Shown: positions 9,056-17,591 of the stretch, one piece after another
Layout of the letters: each line of letters starts with the position of its first letter
How positions within the stretch are numbered: the stretch's first letter is position 1
NCBI GenBank assembly: GCA_905215855.1
Contig: CAJMRT010000003.1
Location: 35,135 to 99,134, forward strand
Reading direction: 5' to 3'
DNA: 64,000 nt
From: an uncultured bacterium
GTDB lineage: Bacteria > Bacillota > Clostridia > Oscillospirales > Acutalibacteraceae
Position numbers and translations under genes: made by a program
Notes under the pieces: model-generated
What the model was told of the DNA's origin: nothing
The model's database searches: none
Seen by the model: the letters and a program-made list of their open reading frames with translations, nothing else

Positions 9056-11719
9056 CTACGGTTTCTGAAGTGCAGGGGCAAACACAGCGGCAGCACCCCA
9101 GAACAACGCATAAATCAAGACTTCAAGTGAACCCATAACACCCACACCCGCATACAGTGAAAGGGTTGACGCCACAAGCAAGCCGAGAATTACGGCAATC
9201 AGCTGAATTATAATTGAAAGCGAAATATTGTGCTTAATTTTTACGCAGCCTGTAACGGCACGGGCAAGCGATGCAGCCTTACCGTTAGTAATGAGGTAAG
9301 AACGAGAGGTTTCTTCAACAGTGTCCTCTGCCTCTTTAAGAACATTTCCGAGTCCTGTCGGCAACACCTTGATACTGCGATAGAACAAATCGTAAAGATT
9401 TGCAATAAGGTCATTTGTAACATTATAATCGGTTGTTCTGATAAGGAAACTGATGCCGTTGGTTTCGGCTCTCTGCATTTCAGCCTTAAGCTGAGGGTCG
9501 GCGGTATATTTTGTAACGAACATTGCAACGAGTCTGCCCGCTCTCGAAAGATATGTAACCTGTCTGCCCTGAGAAGTATATTTCTCCTCATATTCCATAT
9601 TCGGAACTTCAACGCTGTATTTTTCCATAAGGGTGCGTGAGCCGACAAGGATTCTCTCGCTGTTAATCCAGCCGACAAGACCGATTTCGTCCTCGTACAG
9701 CACACTTTCAACCTCGGGAAGAGTTTCGTTTGTTTCGGCAACAACCGAATCAAACGCATTTGCAATCGGGTTCTGAGCCTCTTTGAGAATGGCTATACCG
9801 CACAAAAGTGACTCGTCAATTGCGTACTCCTCAAAGGTTTTGATTCCCTCAAGTGAGATTGATTCGGCAGGGAACAGCTCGGTTGCATCTATCATAATGG
9901 CAGTGCTGTCGCAGAACTGTTTTACAGACGGATAACCCGAAAGCATTGAACCGTAGGAAAGCAAAGTTTTGCAGAGCTTTCTCACAGGAGCATTGACCGA
10001 CAAAAGCGTTGCCACAGGAACGGACACCGCCGTTACAAGGGCAAATGCACTCAACGCACCGGCAAATGACATTTTAACAATGCCGTACATAATTGCGATT
10101 ATCACTGACGCAACCGTTGTTATCGGGGCAAGTTTTGATGCCAAATCCTCACTCGGATCGGGAGCGTAGGATATTTTCAGGAAGTTTGCAGGGAATTTTG
10201 TCTTATGCTGATATGCAATAATCGGACGGTCGGCAGCAGTACCGCTCATCATCTGTCTTGCAACAGACTCGTTATTATAAATTTTTGACGCATACTTCTG
10301 ACCCTTTGATGATACAAAGCAGAAATTATCCTTTACACGAAGAACCATCAGAAGTTTGCCGACATTGTTCGCAAAGAATGCAACCAGCGGAATTACCGTA
10401 TAATAATTTACATAGAAGCCGTTCAAATCGCCAAGGCAGAAGAATGATACTATTATCTGAACCATTCCTGCCGCACCGGCAACAGCGACAGCCGTGTCGG
10501 AGTTGCCCTTTATACGGACAAGCGGCGAAAGTCCGCTCAGCATTGCCACACGATTAAGCACAAGTGATGCTGTCATAAGAACAAACAGCAGAATTGCGTA
10601 TGCAGCGGGTGCAAACGGTATTGAGGAACAGATTGCACTCGGAAAAATTCTTGTCACAATTGTAAGCACAACAACTATAGCTGCAATTATTCCCGAAAGC
10701 AGACTTCTCATAAACAGCTTTCTTATATTAAGATTAAGCTCATAGAATATGCTCTTTTCGTCCTCTTCACCTGTATAATCCTCAACAGGCTTTGCGTTTT
10801 CCTCTTTAACGGTATCGCTGTCATCGGATTCATCTTTTGAAAAAATCCCTACAAGAGCAGAAATCACCTTTTCACCGAGAGGACGATTGTCCTTGTGCTT
10901 TTGCTCAGCGGGAGCAGCCTCTTCATCGACAGCAGTCGGTTCAGGTCGAAGCACATGAGCTATTACCGAAGGATTTTTTGAACGGACATACTCTTCATAC
11001 TCGTTAGCGACAACCTCAGAAAATCTGCCTGCCTTAACATTAAGAATATTTCTGGGTTCATCGGGACGATAAACAGGAACTTTTGCAACCACTTTGCGTG
11101 GCGGTTTTTCGGTATTTGGAAACTGATGAACAGGGGTTTTAGAAGATTCGGGAGTTTCCTCCTTTTCCTCTTCCTTTTCTTCAGGTTTATCATCGGGAAT
11201 ATCAATATCTATCGTATTGTAACTTTTGATTTCAGCGTCCTCACGGAACTGTTCAACCTCGCCGAGTACTTCACCCGAAAATTCTGTATTTTCGTCATAT
11301 TCAGGGGTGAGAGTTACTATCTTATTCTCTTCCTCTGCGGCTTTTTTCTTTGCCTCTTCATACTCACGCTTAGCTTTTTCGGCTCTTTCGGCTGCCTTTT
11401 TTTCAGCTTCTGCTTTGAGCTGTTCGGGAGTTACAAGTTCATCGTCATTTCCGTCCATTATCAGCTCTGCCTGCATTGTGGCAGCCGTTTTATCTCCGAC
11501 TATTGAATTTGAGGTATTAGGTTCGGATTCATCGAGCGGATTTGCATTTTTTAATCTTGGCTTTTTATCTGCATTGCTGAAAATTTCCTCAACCTTTGGT
11601 TTCGCACGGTACTTTTCAGCAGTTTGCTCCATTCGCTCCTGATCGGCAAGATAGTGGGTTTCTTCGAGTATGCTCTCAATTTCAAGCTCTTTGAGCCTGT
11701 CCTTATCCATATCAGCCAA
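9056..11719 (-). CDS. Degenerate P-type-ATPase-like membrane protein (catalytic motif lost)
   Basis: This protein has about 887 residues. Residues 1 to about 320 are highly charged and Glu/Lys-rich, with likely coiled coil and disorder. Then come membrane spans and a layout that follows a P1B-like P-type ATPase: VPVATLLSVNAP in the place of CPLALGLATP, and IMIDATELFPAES in the place of the phosphorylation motif FDKTGTLT. KEAQNPIANAFDSVV replaces the SEHPLA.AI segment. GLVGWINSERILVGSRTLM and QGRQVTYLSRAGRLV resemble the nucleotide-binding domain, and two final spans follow. The Asp is kept but Lys-Thr-Gly-Thr is gone, and no GDGxNDxP hinge motif is present, so ATP-driven transport is unlikely. 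A TTG start at 11719 is chosen for its AGGAG site seven bases upstream; GTG at 11728 and ATG at 11710 are alternatives. It may share a transcript with rpe. Function unknown. Confidence 0.7.
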   Translation of the reverse strand: MADMDKDRLKELEIESILEETHYLADQERMEQTAEKYRAKPKVEEIFSNADKKPRLKNANPLDESEPNTSNSIVGDKTAATMQAELIMDGNDDELVTPEQLKAEAEKKAAERAEKAKREYEEAKKKAAEEENKIVTLTPEYDENTEFSGEVLGEVEQFREDAEIKSYNTIDIDIPDDKPEEKEEEKEETPESSKTPVHQFPNTEKPPRKVVAKVPVYRPDEPRNILNVKAGRFSEVVANEYEEYVRSKNPSVIAHVLRPEPTAVDEEAAPAEQKHKDNRPLGEKVISALVGIFSKDESDDSDTVKEENAKPVEDYTGEEDEKSIFYELNLNIRKLFMRSLLSGIIAAIVVVLTIVTRIFPSAICSSIPFAPAAYAILLFVLMTASLVLNRVAMLSGLSPLVRIKGNSDTAVAVAGAAGMVQIIVSFFCLGDLNGFYVNYYTVIPLVAFFANNVGKLLMVLRVKDNFCFVSSKGQKYASKIYNNESVARQMMSGTAADRPIIAYQHKTKFPANFLKISYAPDPSEDLASKLAPITTVASVIIAIMYGIVKMSFAGALSAFALVTAVSVPVATLLSVNAPVRKLCKTLLSYGSMLSGYPSVKQFCDSTAIMIDATELFPAESISLEGIKTFEEYAIDESLLCGIAILKEAQNPIANAFDSVVAETNETLPEVESVLYEDEIGLVGWINSERILVGSRTLMEKYSVEVPNMEYEEKYTSQGRQVTYLSRAGRLVAMFVTKYTADPQLKAEMQRAETNGISFLIRTTDYNVTNDLIANLYDLFYRSIKVLPTGLGNVLKEAEDTVEETSRSYLITNGKAASLARAVTGCVKIKHNISLSIIIQLIAVILGLLVASTLSLYAGVGVMGSLEVLIYALFWGAAAVFAPALQKP

Positions 11720-11814
11720 AGCATTCACTCCTTTATTTTTTCGTTCGAGTAGATAGTTTAGGTTTATCGGAAACTATGCCGCCCGAACGGTACTCTCTGT
11801 TTTTTTACAGTCTT

Positions 11815-12106
11815 TGTATGGGCGGATATTATCCGCCCGTTTTGATAAAACATTTTGTTTAATCGCATATTTTTTGATATGAAGAAAGTTGTGTATTCCA
11901 ATGTAGGGGCGGAACCGTGTTCGCCCGTTCGTGTGCTTTGCACACGATTGAACGCAATGCGTTCAAATTTAAAACAATATTAATAATTATATTAAATTAT
12001 TTTGATGAAACAGATAATCTCTTTAATGCGGGCGAACGAGGTTCGCCCCTACATACATATACTTTAATAAATTTTCCATTTTTCACTTTCAACTTTCAAT
12101 TTGACA
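11815..12106. repeat. MITE-like element (11903-12052) with flanking repeat fragments and heptad tract
   Basis: A 150-bp element begins GTAGGGGCGGAACCG and ends GGTTCGCCCCTAC, inverted ends shared with copies near 35.6, 55.3 and 62.5 kb. Inside the left end are palindromes GTGTGC-TTTG-CACAC and TTGAACGC-AATGCGTTCAA. A palindrome fragment (GGGCGGATATTATCCGCCC) lies just before it near 11820. From 12080 a tract of TTCAACTTTCAATTTGACA runs to the rlmB stop codon. There is no gene in 11720-12106. Confidence 0.75.
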
Positions 12107-12868
12107 TTATCTGTTTTTCATCGCTTTGTACATCAAAATTCCTGCGGCAACTGATGCGTTAAGAGAATTTATCTGACCTTTCATCGGCAATGACACGATT
12201 ACATCGCACTTTTCACGGACAAGTCTGGAAATGCCCTTGCCCTCGTTGCCGATGACAATTGCACACGCACCCGAAAAATCACATTTATCGTAGTCCGTGC
12301 CGTCCATATCTGCACCGTAAACCCACACGCCTTTTTCTTTGAGTTCATCAAGCGTAACGGCAATATTAGTCACCCTTGCAACACGCATATACTCAATTGC
12401 ACCCGCAGACGCTTTTGCAACGGTGTAGCTCAAACTTGCACTTCTGCGTTTGGGAATAATAATTCCGTGAACGCCTGCACATTCAGCAGTTCTGATGATT
12501 GCACCGAGGTTGTGAGGGTCTTCAACTTCATCAAGCACAACAACAAACGGTGCTTCGCCCTTGCTTTCAGCATATTCAAGAATTTCATCAACCGTTGAAT
12601 AATCTTTTGCCGCCGCAAATGCTACAATGCCCTGATGAGTTGCGCCACCGCTAACATAGTCAAGCTTTGTGCGGTCAACTTCTTTTACAGGAATCTTTTT
12701 GTCACGGGCTTTTGCAAGTATTCCCACAATAGCCCCGCTCTTTTCGCCCTTTGCAACAAGGATTTTGTCAATAGGGCGGTTACTGCGAACAGCCTCACTT
12801 ACAGGATTTCGTCCTGCAATCACATCAGGCTTTTGTTCTGTATTTTCAAATTTTTCGTTTTTCATCAT
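12107..12868 (-). CDS. rlmB: 23S rRNA (guanosine-2'-O-)-methyltransferase, TrmH/RlmB family
   Basis: This 253-residue SPOUT methyltransferase is expected to use S-adenosylmethionine to methylate the ribose of a 23S rRNA guanosine in the peptidyl-transferase region. The N-terminal RNA-binding part (residues about 14-85) has AGRNPVSEAV and THQGIVAFAA. The catalytic part has motif 1 VVLDEVEDPHNLGAIIRTAECAG near residue 105, motif 2 IVIGNEGKGI and motif 3 SLPMKGQINSLNASVAAGI, which form the knotted cofactor site. Length is typical. The substrate is inferred from overall similarity to RlmB; other TrmH-type targets cannot be excluded. It is monocistronic, with a heptad-repeat tract directly after its stop. 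Confidence 0.93.
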   Translation of the reverse strand: MMKNEKFENTEQKPDVIAGRNPVSEAVRSNRPIDKILVAKGEKSGAIVGILAKARDKKIPVKEVDRTKLDYVSGGATHQGIVAFAAAKDYSTVDEILEYAESKGEAPFVVVLDEVEDPHNLGAIIRTAECAGVHGIIIPKRRSASLSYTVAKASAGAIEYMRVARVTNIAVTLDELKEKGVWVYGADMDGTDYDKCDFSGACAIVIGNEGKGISRLVREKCDVIVSLPMKGQINSLNASVAAGILMYKAMKNR

Positions 12869-12977
12869 AAATCAGCCTTATCCGGATTTTTTCGTGTCTG
12901 TATTGGACACACTTTTTTATTATTATGTTAATTATAACACAAAACAAAAAATTGTGAAATACCTTTATCTTAAAAAC

Positions 12978-13559
12978 TCAAACTCTGTACAATGTATCAA
13001 GAGCAATCGCCCCCGAATCGATGTATTCGGGGATAATGCCGTACATTCCCATAGCCGTATCCTCAAAAATCACCATATGCGGAGGGAAAACCGTAAAACT
13101 GCAGTACACGGCAATCAACAGAAGCATCAAAAACACACACGGCAAAAACAAGGGTTCAAGCTTTTTGTCACTGTATTCAAGTTTTGCACTCAGAACAAAG
13201 GCACACAGGCATACTGCGACCGCACAAATAAACCTCGGCAGATTTGCGTTTTCAATGCCGAGTGCATAGATTAAAAGGTATGACAAAAGACAAAACGCAC
13301 CGACAAACCAAATTGATATTATTCGTGACACGGCAAAGCGATGAAAACCCGACCGTTTGCCCACTGCCTCAACAAGGCTCCAAATTAAGTACGACAGCAT
13401 TACGATTTTTGTTTGTTCCCACATACTGTCGTTTACCGAGCCGAAAAAAATTCCCAGCAGTGCGCCGTTTGTGAGTGAATACAGATTTTTGAACACAATT
13501 ATCATCAGAGGTACAATGACAATCCCCCATATCTGCATTTTTACGGTTTCTTTTTTCAT
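12978..13559 (-). CDS. DUF6512-like integral membrane protein
   Basis: This protein of about 193 residues has five or six hydrophobic segments. It contains an early GALLGIFFGSVNDSMWEQTKIVMLSYL segment and near the C-terminus FPPHMVIFEDTAMGMYGI, a pattern I associate with small uncharacterised Firmicute membrane proteins of the DUF6512 type. The start at 13559 is preferred over the ATG nine bases upstream, because GAGGTG sits 7 bases before it. Its function is unknown. It stands alone between rlmB and the Nudix gene. Confidence 0.65.
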   Translation of the reverse strand: MKKETVKMQIWGIVIVPLMIIVFKNLYSLTNGALLGIFFGSVNDSMWEQTKIVMLSYLIWSLVEAVGKRSGFHRFAVSRIISIWFVGAFCLLSYLLIYALGIENANLPRFICAVAVCLCAFVLSAKLEYSDKKLEPLFLPCVFLMLLLIAVYCSFTVFPPHMVIFEDTAMGMYGIIPEYIDSGAIALDTLYRV

Positions 13560-13953
13560 AAAACACACCTCGCCGATGTATTCTATGAGTGTCGATTGTC
13601 AAATATTACCTTTTTCCGTTTTCAAAAACAGTAATGTTTGTTATTTCTTTTTACAAATTTGCAATTTATTTTTCCAATTTGGCACATATACATTCTGTAT
13701 AATTCAACATTTTCAACAGCAATGTGGAAAACTATGTTGAAAGTGTTAAAAGTGGTGTTAAGAAAAGCCGATATTCCACGAAGTTTACAAACTTGTAACT
13801 TTTAACATCAAAAAACCGAGTTTTCCACATTTCTCATAAAGAATTTTAACATCAGTACTCTATTACTAATTGTATAATCGGTGTGTCAAGGGTTATTTTT
13901 TATGTTTTTTCAACATTTTTATTTCGCAGAAAATGTCCGTGAAAATCAAAAAA
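13560..13953. other. AT-rich intergenic stretch without a recognisable gene
   Basis: This stretch contains several TTTTCCACA/TGTGGAAAA words and GTTAAAA-type words near 13720-13840. They are one mismatch from DnaA boxes but are sparse, and there is no dnaA or dnaN nearby. I see no open reading frame or RNA with support. Confidence 0.4.
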
Positions 13954-13975
13954 CAGGTACACAACCGTGCACCTG
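13954..13975 (-). terminator. Intrinsic terminator after the Nudix gene
   Basis: A 9-bp stem (CAGGTACAC with GTGCACCTG, one mismatch) has a four-base loop and is followed by TTTTTTG on the minus strand. Confidence 0.85.
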
Positions 13976-14001
13976 CAAATTTCAAGGTTATTTATCATTT
14001 T

Positions 14002-14703
14002 TTAGTTTCTGAGCAGATGAATAGCCGTTTCGGCTTTCTCGATAATTCTCAAATCGTTATCATATGAGCACATTTTTCGTGCCTGCTGCAAGTCAACCCA
14101 AATATAACTGTCAATTTCCTCTTCCTGAATCGTCACATTATCCGTAAATGCCTGTGCAAGGAAAAAGACAACCCTTTTGCGAATTTTACCGAAAGGACAG
14201 TATTCGCTGATTTCACGAAAGCCCTTTTCAATCACGACATCAAGACCTGTTTCCTCTTTAATTTCACGGATAGCCGTCTGATGTTCGTTTTCGCCCTCTT
14301 CAATATGACCCTTCGGAAAGCTCCAATACCTACCGTTGCTGTTCTTAACAAGCAAAATTTTCGTGTTCTGCCTGCTCTTATAAAAGATAACCGCACCGCA
14401 AGACTTTTCGTAAAGACAAACAATGCTTTTCAGCTTGATATTTTTCAGTCTTGAAAGCACCTGTCGAAGCTCCGGTTCATAAAACACCTCACCAAATTGC
14501 GACACAATCGGACGCTCACCGCCCAAGCCGTCAAACTCAGCCACCGCAACAACAACGCCCTCAAAATACTCTGTAACAGGCTTGTGCGAAATAACATACG
14601 CACTCTTGTTTGATACCGAGCCGGAGGTGATTTGTGCCGAATAAAGCTTGTCGCTGATTTTTCCGAATACATTCACTTTTACATTGTCCGCTATCATCGG
14701 CAT
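14002..14703 (-). CDS. Nudix hydrolase with an extra N-terminal domain
   Basis: This 233-residue protein has its C-terminal half as a Nudix domain. The complete Nudix box G-x5-E-x7-REUxEExGU is present near residues 130-152 (GHIEEGENEHQTAIREIKEETG with GYWSFPKG-like lead-in), and carries the metal-binding glutamates. These enzymes cleave nucleoside diphosphates linked to another group; the substrate here cannot be told, though the lead-in KILLVKNSNGRYWSFPKGHIE resembles diadenosine tetraphosphate hydrolases. Residues 1 to about 85 (VTEYFEGVVVAVAEFDG...GERPIVSQFGEVFYEPEL) resemble the small inorganic-pyrophosphatase-like domain of Clostridia, but the active-site acidic residues are not evident. 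The gene lies 39 bases after the DHHW gene on the same strand and is probably cotranscribed with it. Confidence 0.88.
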   Translation of the reverse strand: MPMIADNVKVNVFGKISDKLYSAQITSGSVSNKSAYVISHKPVTEYFEGVVVAVAEFDGLGGERPIVSQFGEVFYEPELRQVLSRLKNIKLKSIVCLYEKSCGAVIFYKSRQNTKILLVKNSNGRYWSFPKGHIEEGENEHQTAIREIKEETGLDVVIEKGFREISEYCPFGKIRKRVVFFLAQAFTDNVTIQEEEIDSYIWVDLQQARKMCSYDNDLRIIEKAETAIHLLRN

Positions 14704-14742
14704 ACACCTCCTTTTCGTAATAATTTTAAACTATTTGAACTA

Positions 14743-16044
14743 TCAGTTAAAAAGATTGCTCATACTGTCAAGCTGAACCTGAGTGTTGGCACTCATTACG
14801 CCGTTCATAAACAGCACTTCGTCAATGCCGTTTGTCTTGCAGTAATCAACAAGATTCTGATTGAAATATCTAAAGTCGATAACATGAACTTCTTCGTAGT
14901 TATTTGTAAGGTACGGAACAAAAGCGTTGCCGTAGCTTTCCTTTACAACGGCAATCTTCTTGCCTGCTGTTGCATTTTCAGAACTTGACTTGAGAACAGT
15001 GAGAGCGTTATCACCCATAATGAACACACCGTATGTGTTTGCACCGCCCCCTGCAGCTTCATAGTACGGACTTTCGTAGCTTGCCGAAGAACCGTCGGCT
15101 TGAGTAATATCCATTGTCACATTGTATGGTAGTTTCCAGTAACTTACCGTGTCGCTGTCAAGTCCGTCTGCCGAGTTTGTAAACGAGCCGGTAAAGCCGT
15201 TGATCTTCTGTTCCTCACAGTCGTCAAGTGAAAGAACAGGCAAATCATTTGTATCGGCAAACGCTGTGTAGGCATAGTAAGAACCAAGACCTGTCCAGTG
15301 ATGATCGCTCTTGAAGTAGATGTAATCCGTGTTATGCTCCGCAAGACGGTTGTAGCAGTTAATCGGAGTTACCTTGTCCGAAAGAGCCGCATATGCAGCC
15401 TTGATGTTGTCAGCCTGTGAAGTTGACGGAGCATCGCTGTCCTTAAGTCTTTGCGGAAGTCCCATTTCTGTGTGGTTCGGAACAATCATATCATACACCT
15501 TTACGGAACTACCGAACTTGTCTGCAAAACCGTTGATTGTCTGTGCATAGTTCTGAGCTCTTGCGTCATCACTTCCGAACAACTCGTAGCCTGTCTTGTT
15601 CCACACATAAATACTGTATGCAAGAGTACCTTTAGTATTATTGTCCTTTATGTTAGGTGTCATAAAGTAGGTTGGTGAAAGCTCATCCGCTGCATTGGCA
15701 GAATTATTGGCAGTTGTTGTAGCCTGAACAGCAGGTGCTGTCGTTCCGACTGTTCCTGTCGGAATTTTTGAAAGCGAGTCGTCCTTTGAACAGCCCTTTA
15801 TAATAGATGACAAAATCAATATGATAACAAGCAAAATTACAATTGCACTTGTAACAATGATAATTCTGTTTCTTGTTCTTCTCTTATTTTTTCTTCTGAC
15901 AGGTCTTCTTGAGGAACGCTGAGAAGACGGCCTTGTGGCATAGCTTGCAGGACGGCGCTGCTGTCTGCGGCGATATTCGCGGCTGTCTATGCTGTCATCA
16001 AAATTATCAAGATCAAAATAATCGTAATCGTTTCGTCTGCTCAT
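14743..16044 (-). CDS. DHHW-family membrane-anchored SGNH-like protein
   Basis: This protein has about 433 residues. It has a charged, Arg-rich cytoplasmic N-terminus (residues 1-65), a single membrane span (about 66-90, IIIVTSAIVILLVIILILSSI) and an outside domain. The outside domain has YFKSDHHWTGLGSYYAY near residue 255, the signature of the DHHW/AlgX-like family, and FIMGDNALTVL and VVKESYGNAFVPYL near residues 350-390. This fold in the family is tied to O-acetylation of surface glycans. No partner MBOAT gene is in the window, so the acetylation role is only inferred. The start at 16044 is chosen for GGGAGAG eight bases upstream. The promoter lies at 16168-16196. Confidence 0.82.
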   Translation of the reverse strand: MSRRNDYDYFDLDNFDDSIDSREYRRRQQRRPASYATRPSSQRSSRRPVRRKNKRRTRNRIIIVTSAIVILLVIILILSSIIKGCSKDDSLSKIPTGTVGTTAPAVQATTTANNSANAADELSPTYFMTPNIKDNNTKGTLAYSIYVWNKTGYELFGSDDARAQNYAQTINGFADKFGSSVKVYDMIVPNHTEMGLPQRLKDSDAPSTSQADNIKAAYAALSDKVTPINCYNRLAEHNTDYIYFKSDHHWTGLGSYYAYTAFADTNDLPVLSLDDCEEQKINGFTGSFTNSADGLDSDTVSYWKLPYNVTMDITQADGSSASYESPYYEAAGGGANTYGVFIMGDNALTVLKSSSENATAGKKIAVVKESYGNAFVPYLTNNYEEVHVIDFRYFNQNLVDYCKTNGIDEVLFMNGVMSANTQVQLDSMSNLFN

Positions 16045-16167
16045 AGTGTTCTCTCCCAACTCTCCCGAATGAAGAATAATTATATAAAGCTGCCGGTTAC
16101 TCACGGCAAATATTGTATTTAAGTCTGCCTCAGCCACGCTTTGGTTGTATGGGACATTATCACTTAG

Positions 16168-16196
16168 ATTATACAACAGAAAGTCATTAAAAACAA
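16168..16196 (-). promoter_or_regulatory. Promoter of the DHHW gene
   Basis: On the minus strand TTGTTT (16191-16196) and TATAAT (16168-16173) are 17 bases apart. The leader to the chosen start is about 120 nt. Confidence 0.65.
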
Positions 16197-16310
16197 TACA
16201 AAAAGCACAAAAAATACAATTTTCGGGGATAAACCTCACTCATCGAAAAGTCTTTTTAAAAAATTTATTGGGACAAATAAAACAAAATTGCAAATATGCC
16301 GTTAATTTTC

Positions 16311-16339
16311 TTGAACATATAGGCAATTCGTGATAAAAT
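16311..16339 (+). promoter_or_regulatory. Promoter of the aminotransferase-trpS operon
   Basis: TTGAAC (16311-16316) and TAAAAT (16334-16339) are 17 bases apart, about 45 bases before the ribosome site of the aminotransferase gene. The rest of 16045-16391 holds only this promoter and the opposing one. No T-box leader is seen. Confidence 0.7.
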
Positions 16340-16391
16340 TATATGGCATAGAGTTTTTAAAAACCTTATCATTTGAAAAGGAGCATATACT

Positions 16392-17576
16392 ATGGAATAC
16401 AAGTTTTCCGACAGGGTTTCAAACCTCAAGCCAAGCGCTATAAGAGAAATCTTTAAATATGCGGCTGACCCGAGTGTTGTTTCACTTTCGGCAGGCAACC
16501 CTTCCCCCGATGCTTTTCCCGCAAAAGAGATTGCGGAAATCTCGGCAAAGGTTCTTGCAGAAGACCCTATTTCGGTTTTGCAGTACAGTGTTTCGGAGGG
16601 TTACACTCCGCTTAGAAAACACCTTATGGAATATATGAAAAAGGAGCACAATACAGGCTCTGACAATGACGATATTCTCATCACAACGGGTGCACAGCAG
16701 ATTATGGATTTGTGTTCAAAGGCTCTTGTAAACGAGGGCGAGGTTGTTATCTGCGAAGCACCGTCATTCATCGGTTCGCTCAACACATTCAGAAGCTATA
16801 ACGCAAAGCTCGTAGGAGTTCCCGTTGAGCCTGACGGTATGAATACCGAAAAACTCGAAGAGGCTTTAAAAGCCAATCCGAACGCAAAGCTTATTTACAC
16901 AATCCCGAATTTTCAAAATCCGTCAGGTGTTACAATGAGCCTTGAAAAGCGTAAGAAAGTTTATGAGCTTGCCAAAAAATACGGCGTTCTCATCATTGAG
17001 GACAACCCGTACGGCGATTTGCGTTACAGCGGCGAATATGTTCCGAACATAAAAAGCCTTGATACTGACGGCATTGTAATCTATGCAGGCTCGTTCTCAA
17101 AGGTAATTTCACCGGGTATGCGTGTTGCCTACACAATTGCACCAAAGCCGATTTTCCAAAAGCTTGTTGTGTGCAAGCAGGGCAACGATGTTCACACTAA
17201 TATTTGGTCGCAGTATGTATGCGATGAATTTATCACAAAGTACGACTTCAACGCTCACCTTGCAAAGCTGCGTGAAATCTACACAAAGAAAGCAAGCTTC
17301 TGTATGGAGCTTCTCGACAAATACTGCGCACCGAAAATCACATATCACAAAATTGACGGCGGTCTTTTCATATGGTGCGACTTGCCAGAAGAAATTGATA
17401 TGCCGAATTTCTGCAAGGAACTCGTTCTCAAAAAGGTTTGCGTAGTTCCGGGCAATGCATTTTTAACAGACGAAAACGAAACATGTCACAGTTTCAGAAT
17501 AAACTTTTCAACACCGACTGACGAACAGCTTGAAAGAGGAATTAAAATCCTCGGCGAGTATGCAAACAGTCTTTAA
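16392..17576 (+). CDS. PLP-dependent aminotransferase, class I/II (aminoadipate/aromatic type)
   Basis: This 394-residue fold-type I aminotransferase resembles LysN/2-aminoadipate and MocR-type aminotransferases. It has the N-terminal SLSAGNPSPDAFP, QYSVSEGYTPLRKHL, TTGAQQIMDLCSKALV, YTIPNFQNPSGVTMS (substrate and cofactor contacts), EDNPYGDLRYSG and the Schiff-base lysine in YAGSFSKVISPGMRVAY near residue 237. The C-terminal SFRINFSTP holds the carboxylate-binding Arg. It moves an amino group between an amino acid and 2-oxoglutarate in the cytoplasm; the physiological amino acid cannot be read from sequence. AAGGAG precedes the ATG. trpS follows 15 bases later, so an aromatic substrate is possible but not shown. 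Confidence 0.9.
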   Translation: MEYKFSDRVSNLKPSAIREIFKYAADPSVVSLSAGNPSPDAFPAKEIAEISAKVLAEDPISVLQYSVSEGYTPLRKHLMEYMKKEHNTGSDNDDILITTGAQQIMDLCSKALVNEGEVVICEAPSFIGSLNTFRSYNAKLVGVPVEPDGMNTEKLEEALKANPNAKLIYTIPNFQNPSGVTMSLEKRKKVYELAKKYGVLIIEDNPYGDLRYSGEYVPNIKSLDTDGIVIYAGSFSKVISPGMRVAYTIAPKPIFQKLVVCKQGNDVHTNIWSQYVCDEFITKYDFNAHLAKLREIYTKKASFCMELLDKYCAPKITYHKIDGGLFIWCDLPEEIDMPNFCKELVLKKVCVVPGNAFLTDENETCHSFRINFSTPTDEQLERGIKILGEYANSL

Positions 17577-17591
17577 TCACGGAGGACAATT

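Noticed and set aside
9056..11719. Functional cation-transporting P-type ATPase
   Set aside because: The DKTGT phosphorylation motif and the GDGxNDxP hinge are both missing, so an active pump is not supported.
13700..13850. Replication origin from TTTTCCACA words
   Set aside because: The words are one base off the DnaA box, few in number, and no dnaA, dnaN or AT-rich unwinding region with a gene context of oriC is present.
16340..16391. T-box leader for the trpS operon
   Set aside because: The leader is about 50 nt and lacks the T-box sequence and a specifier stem; trpS is the second gene.
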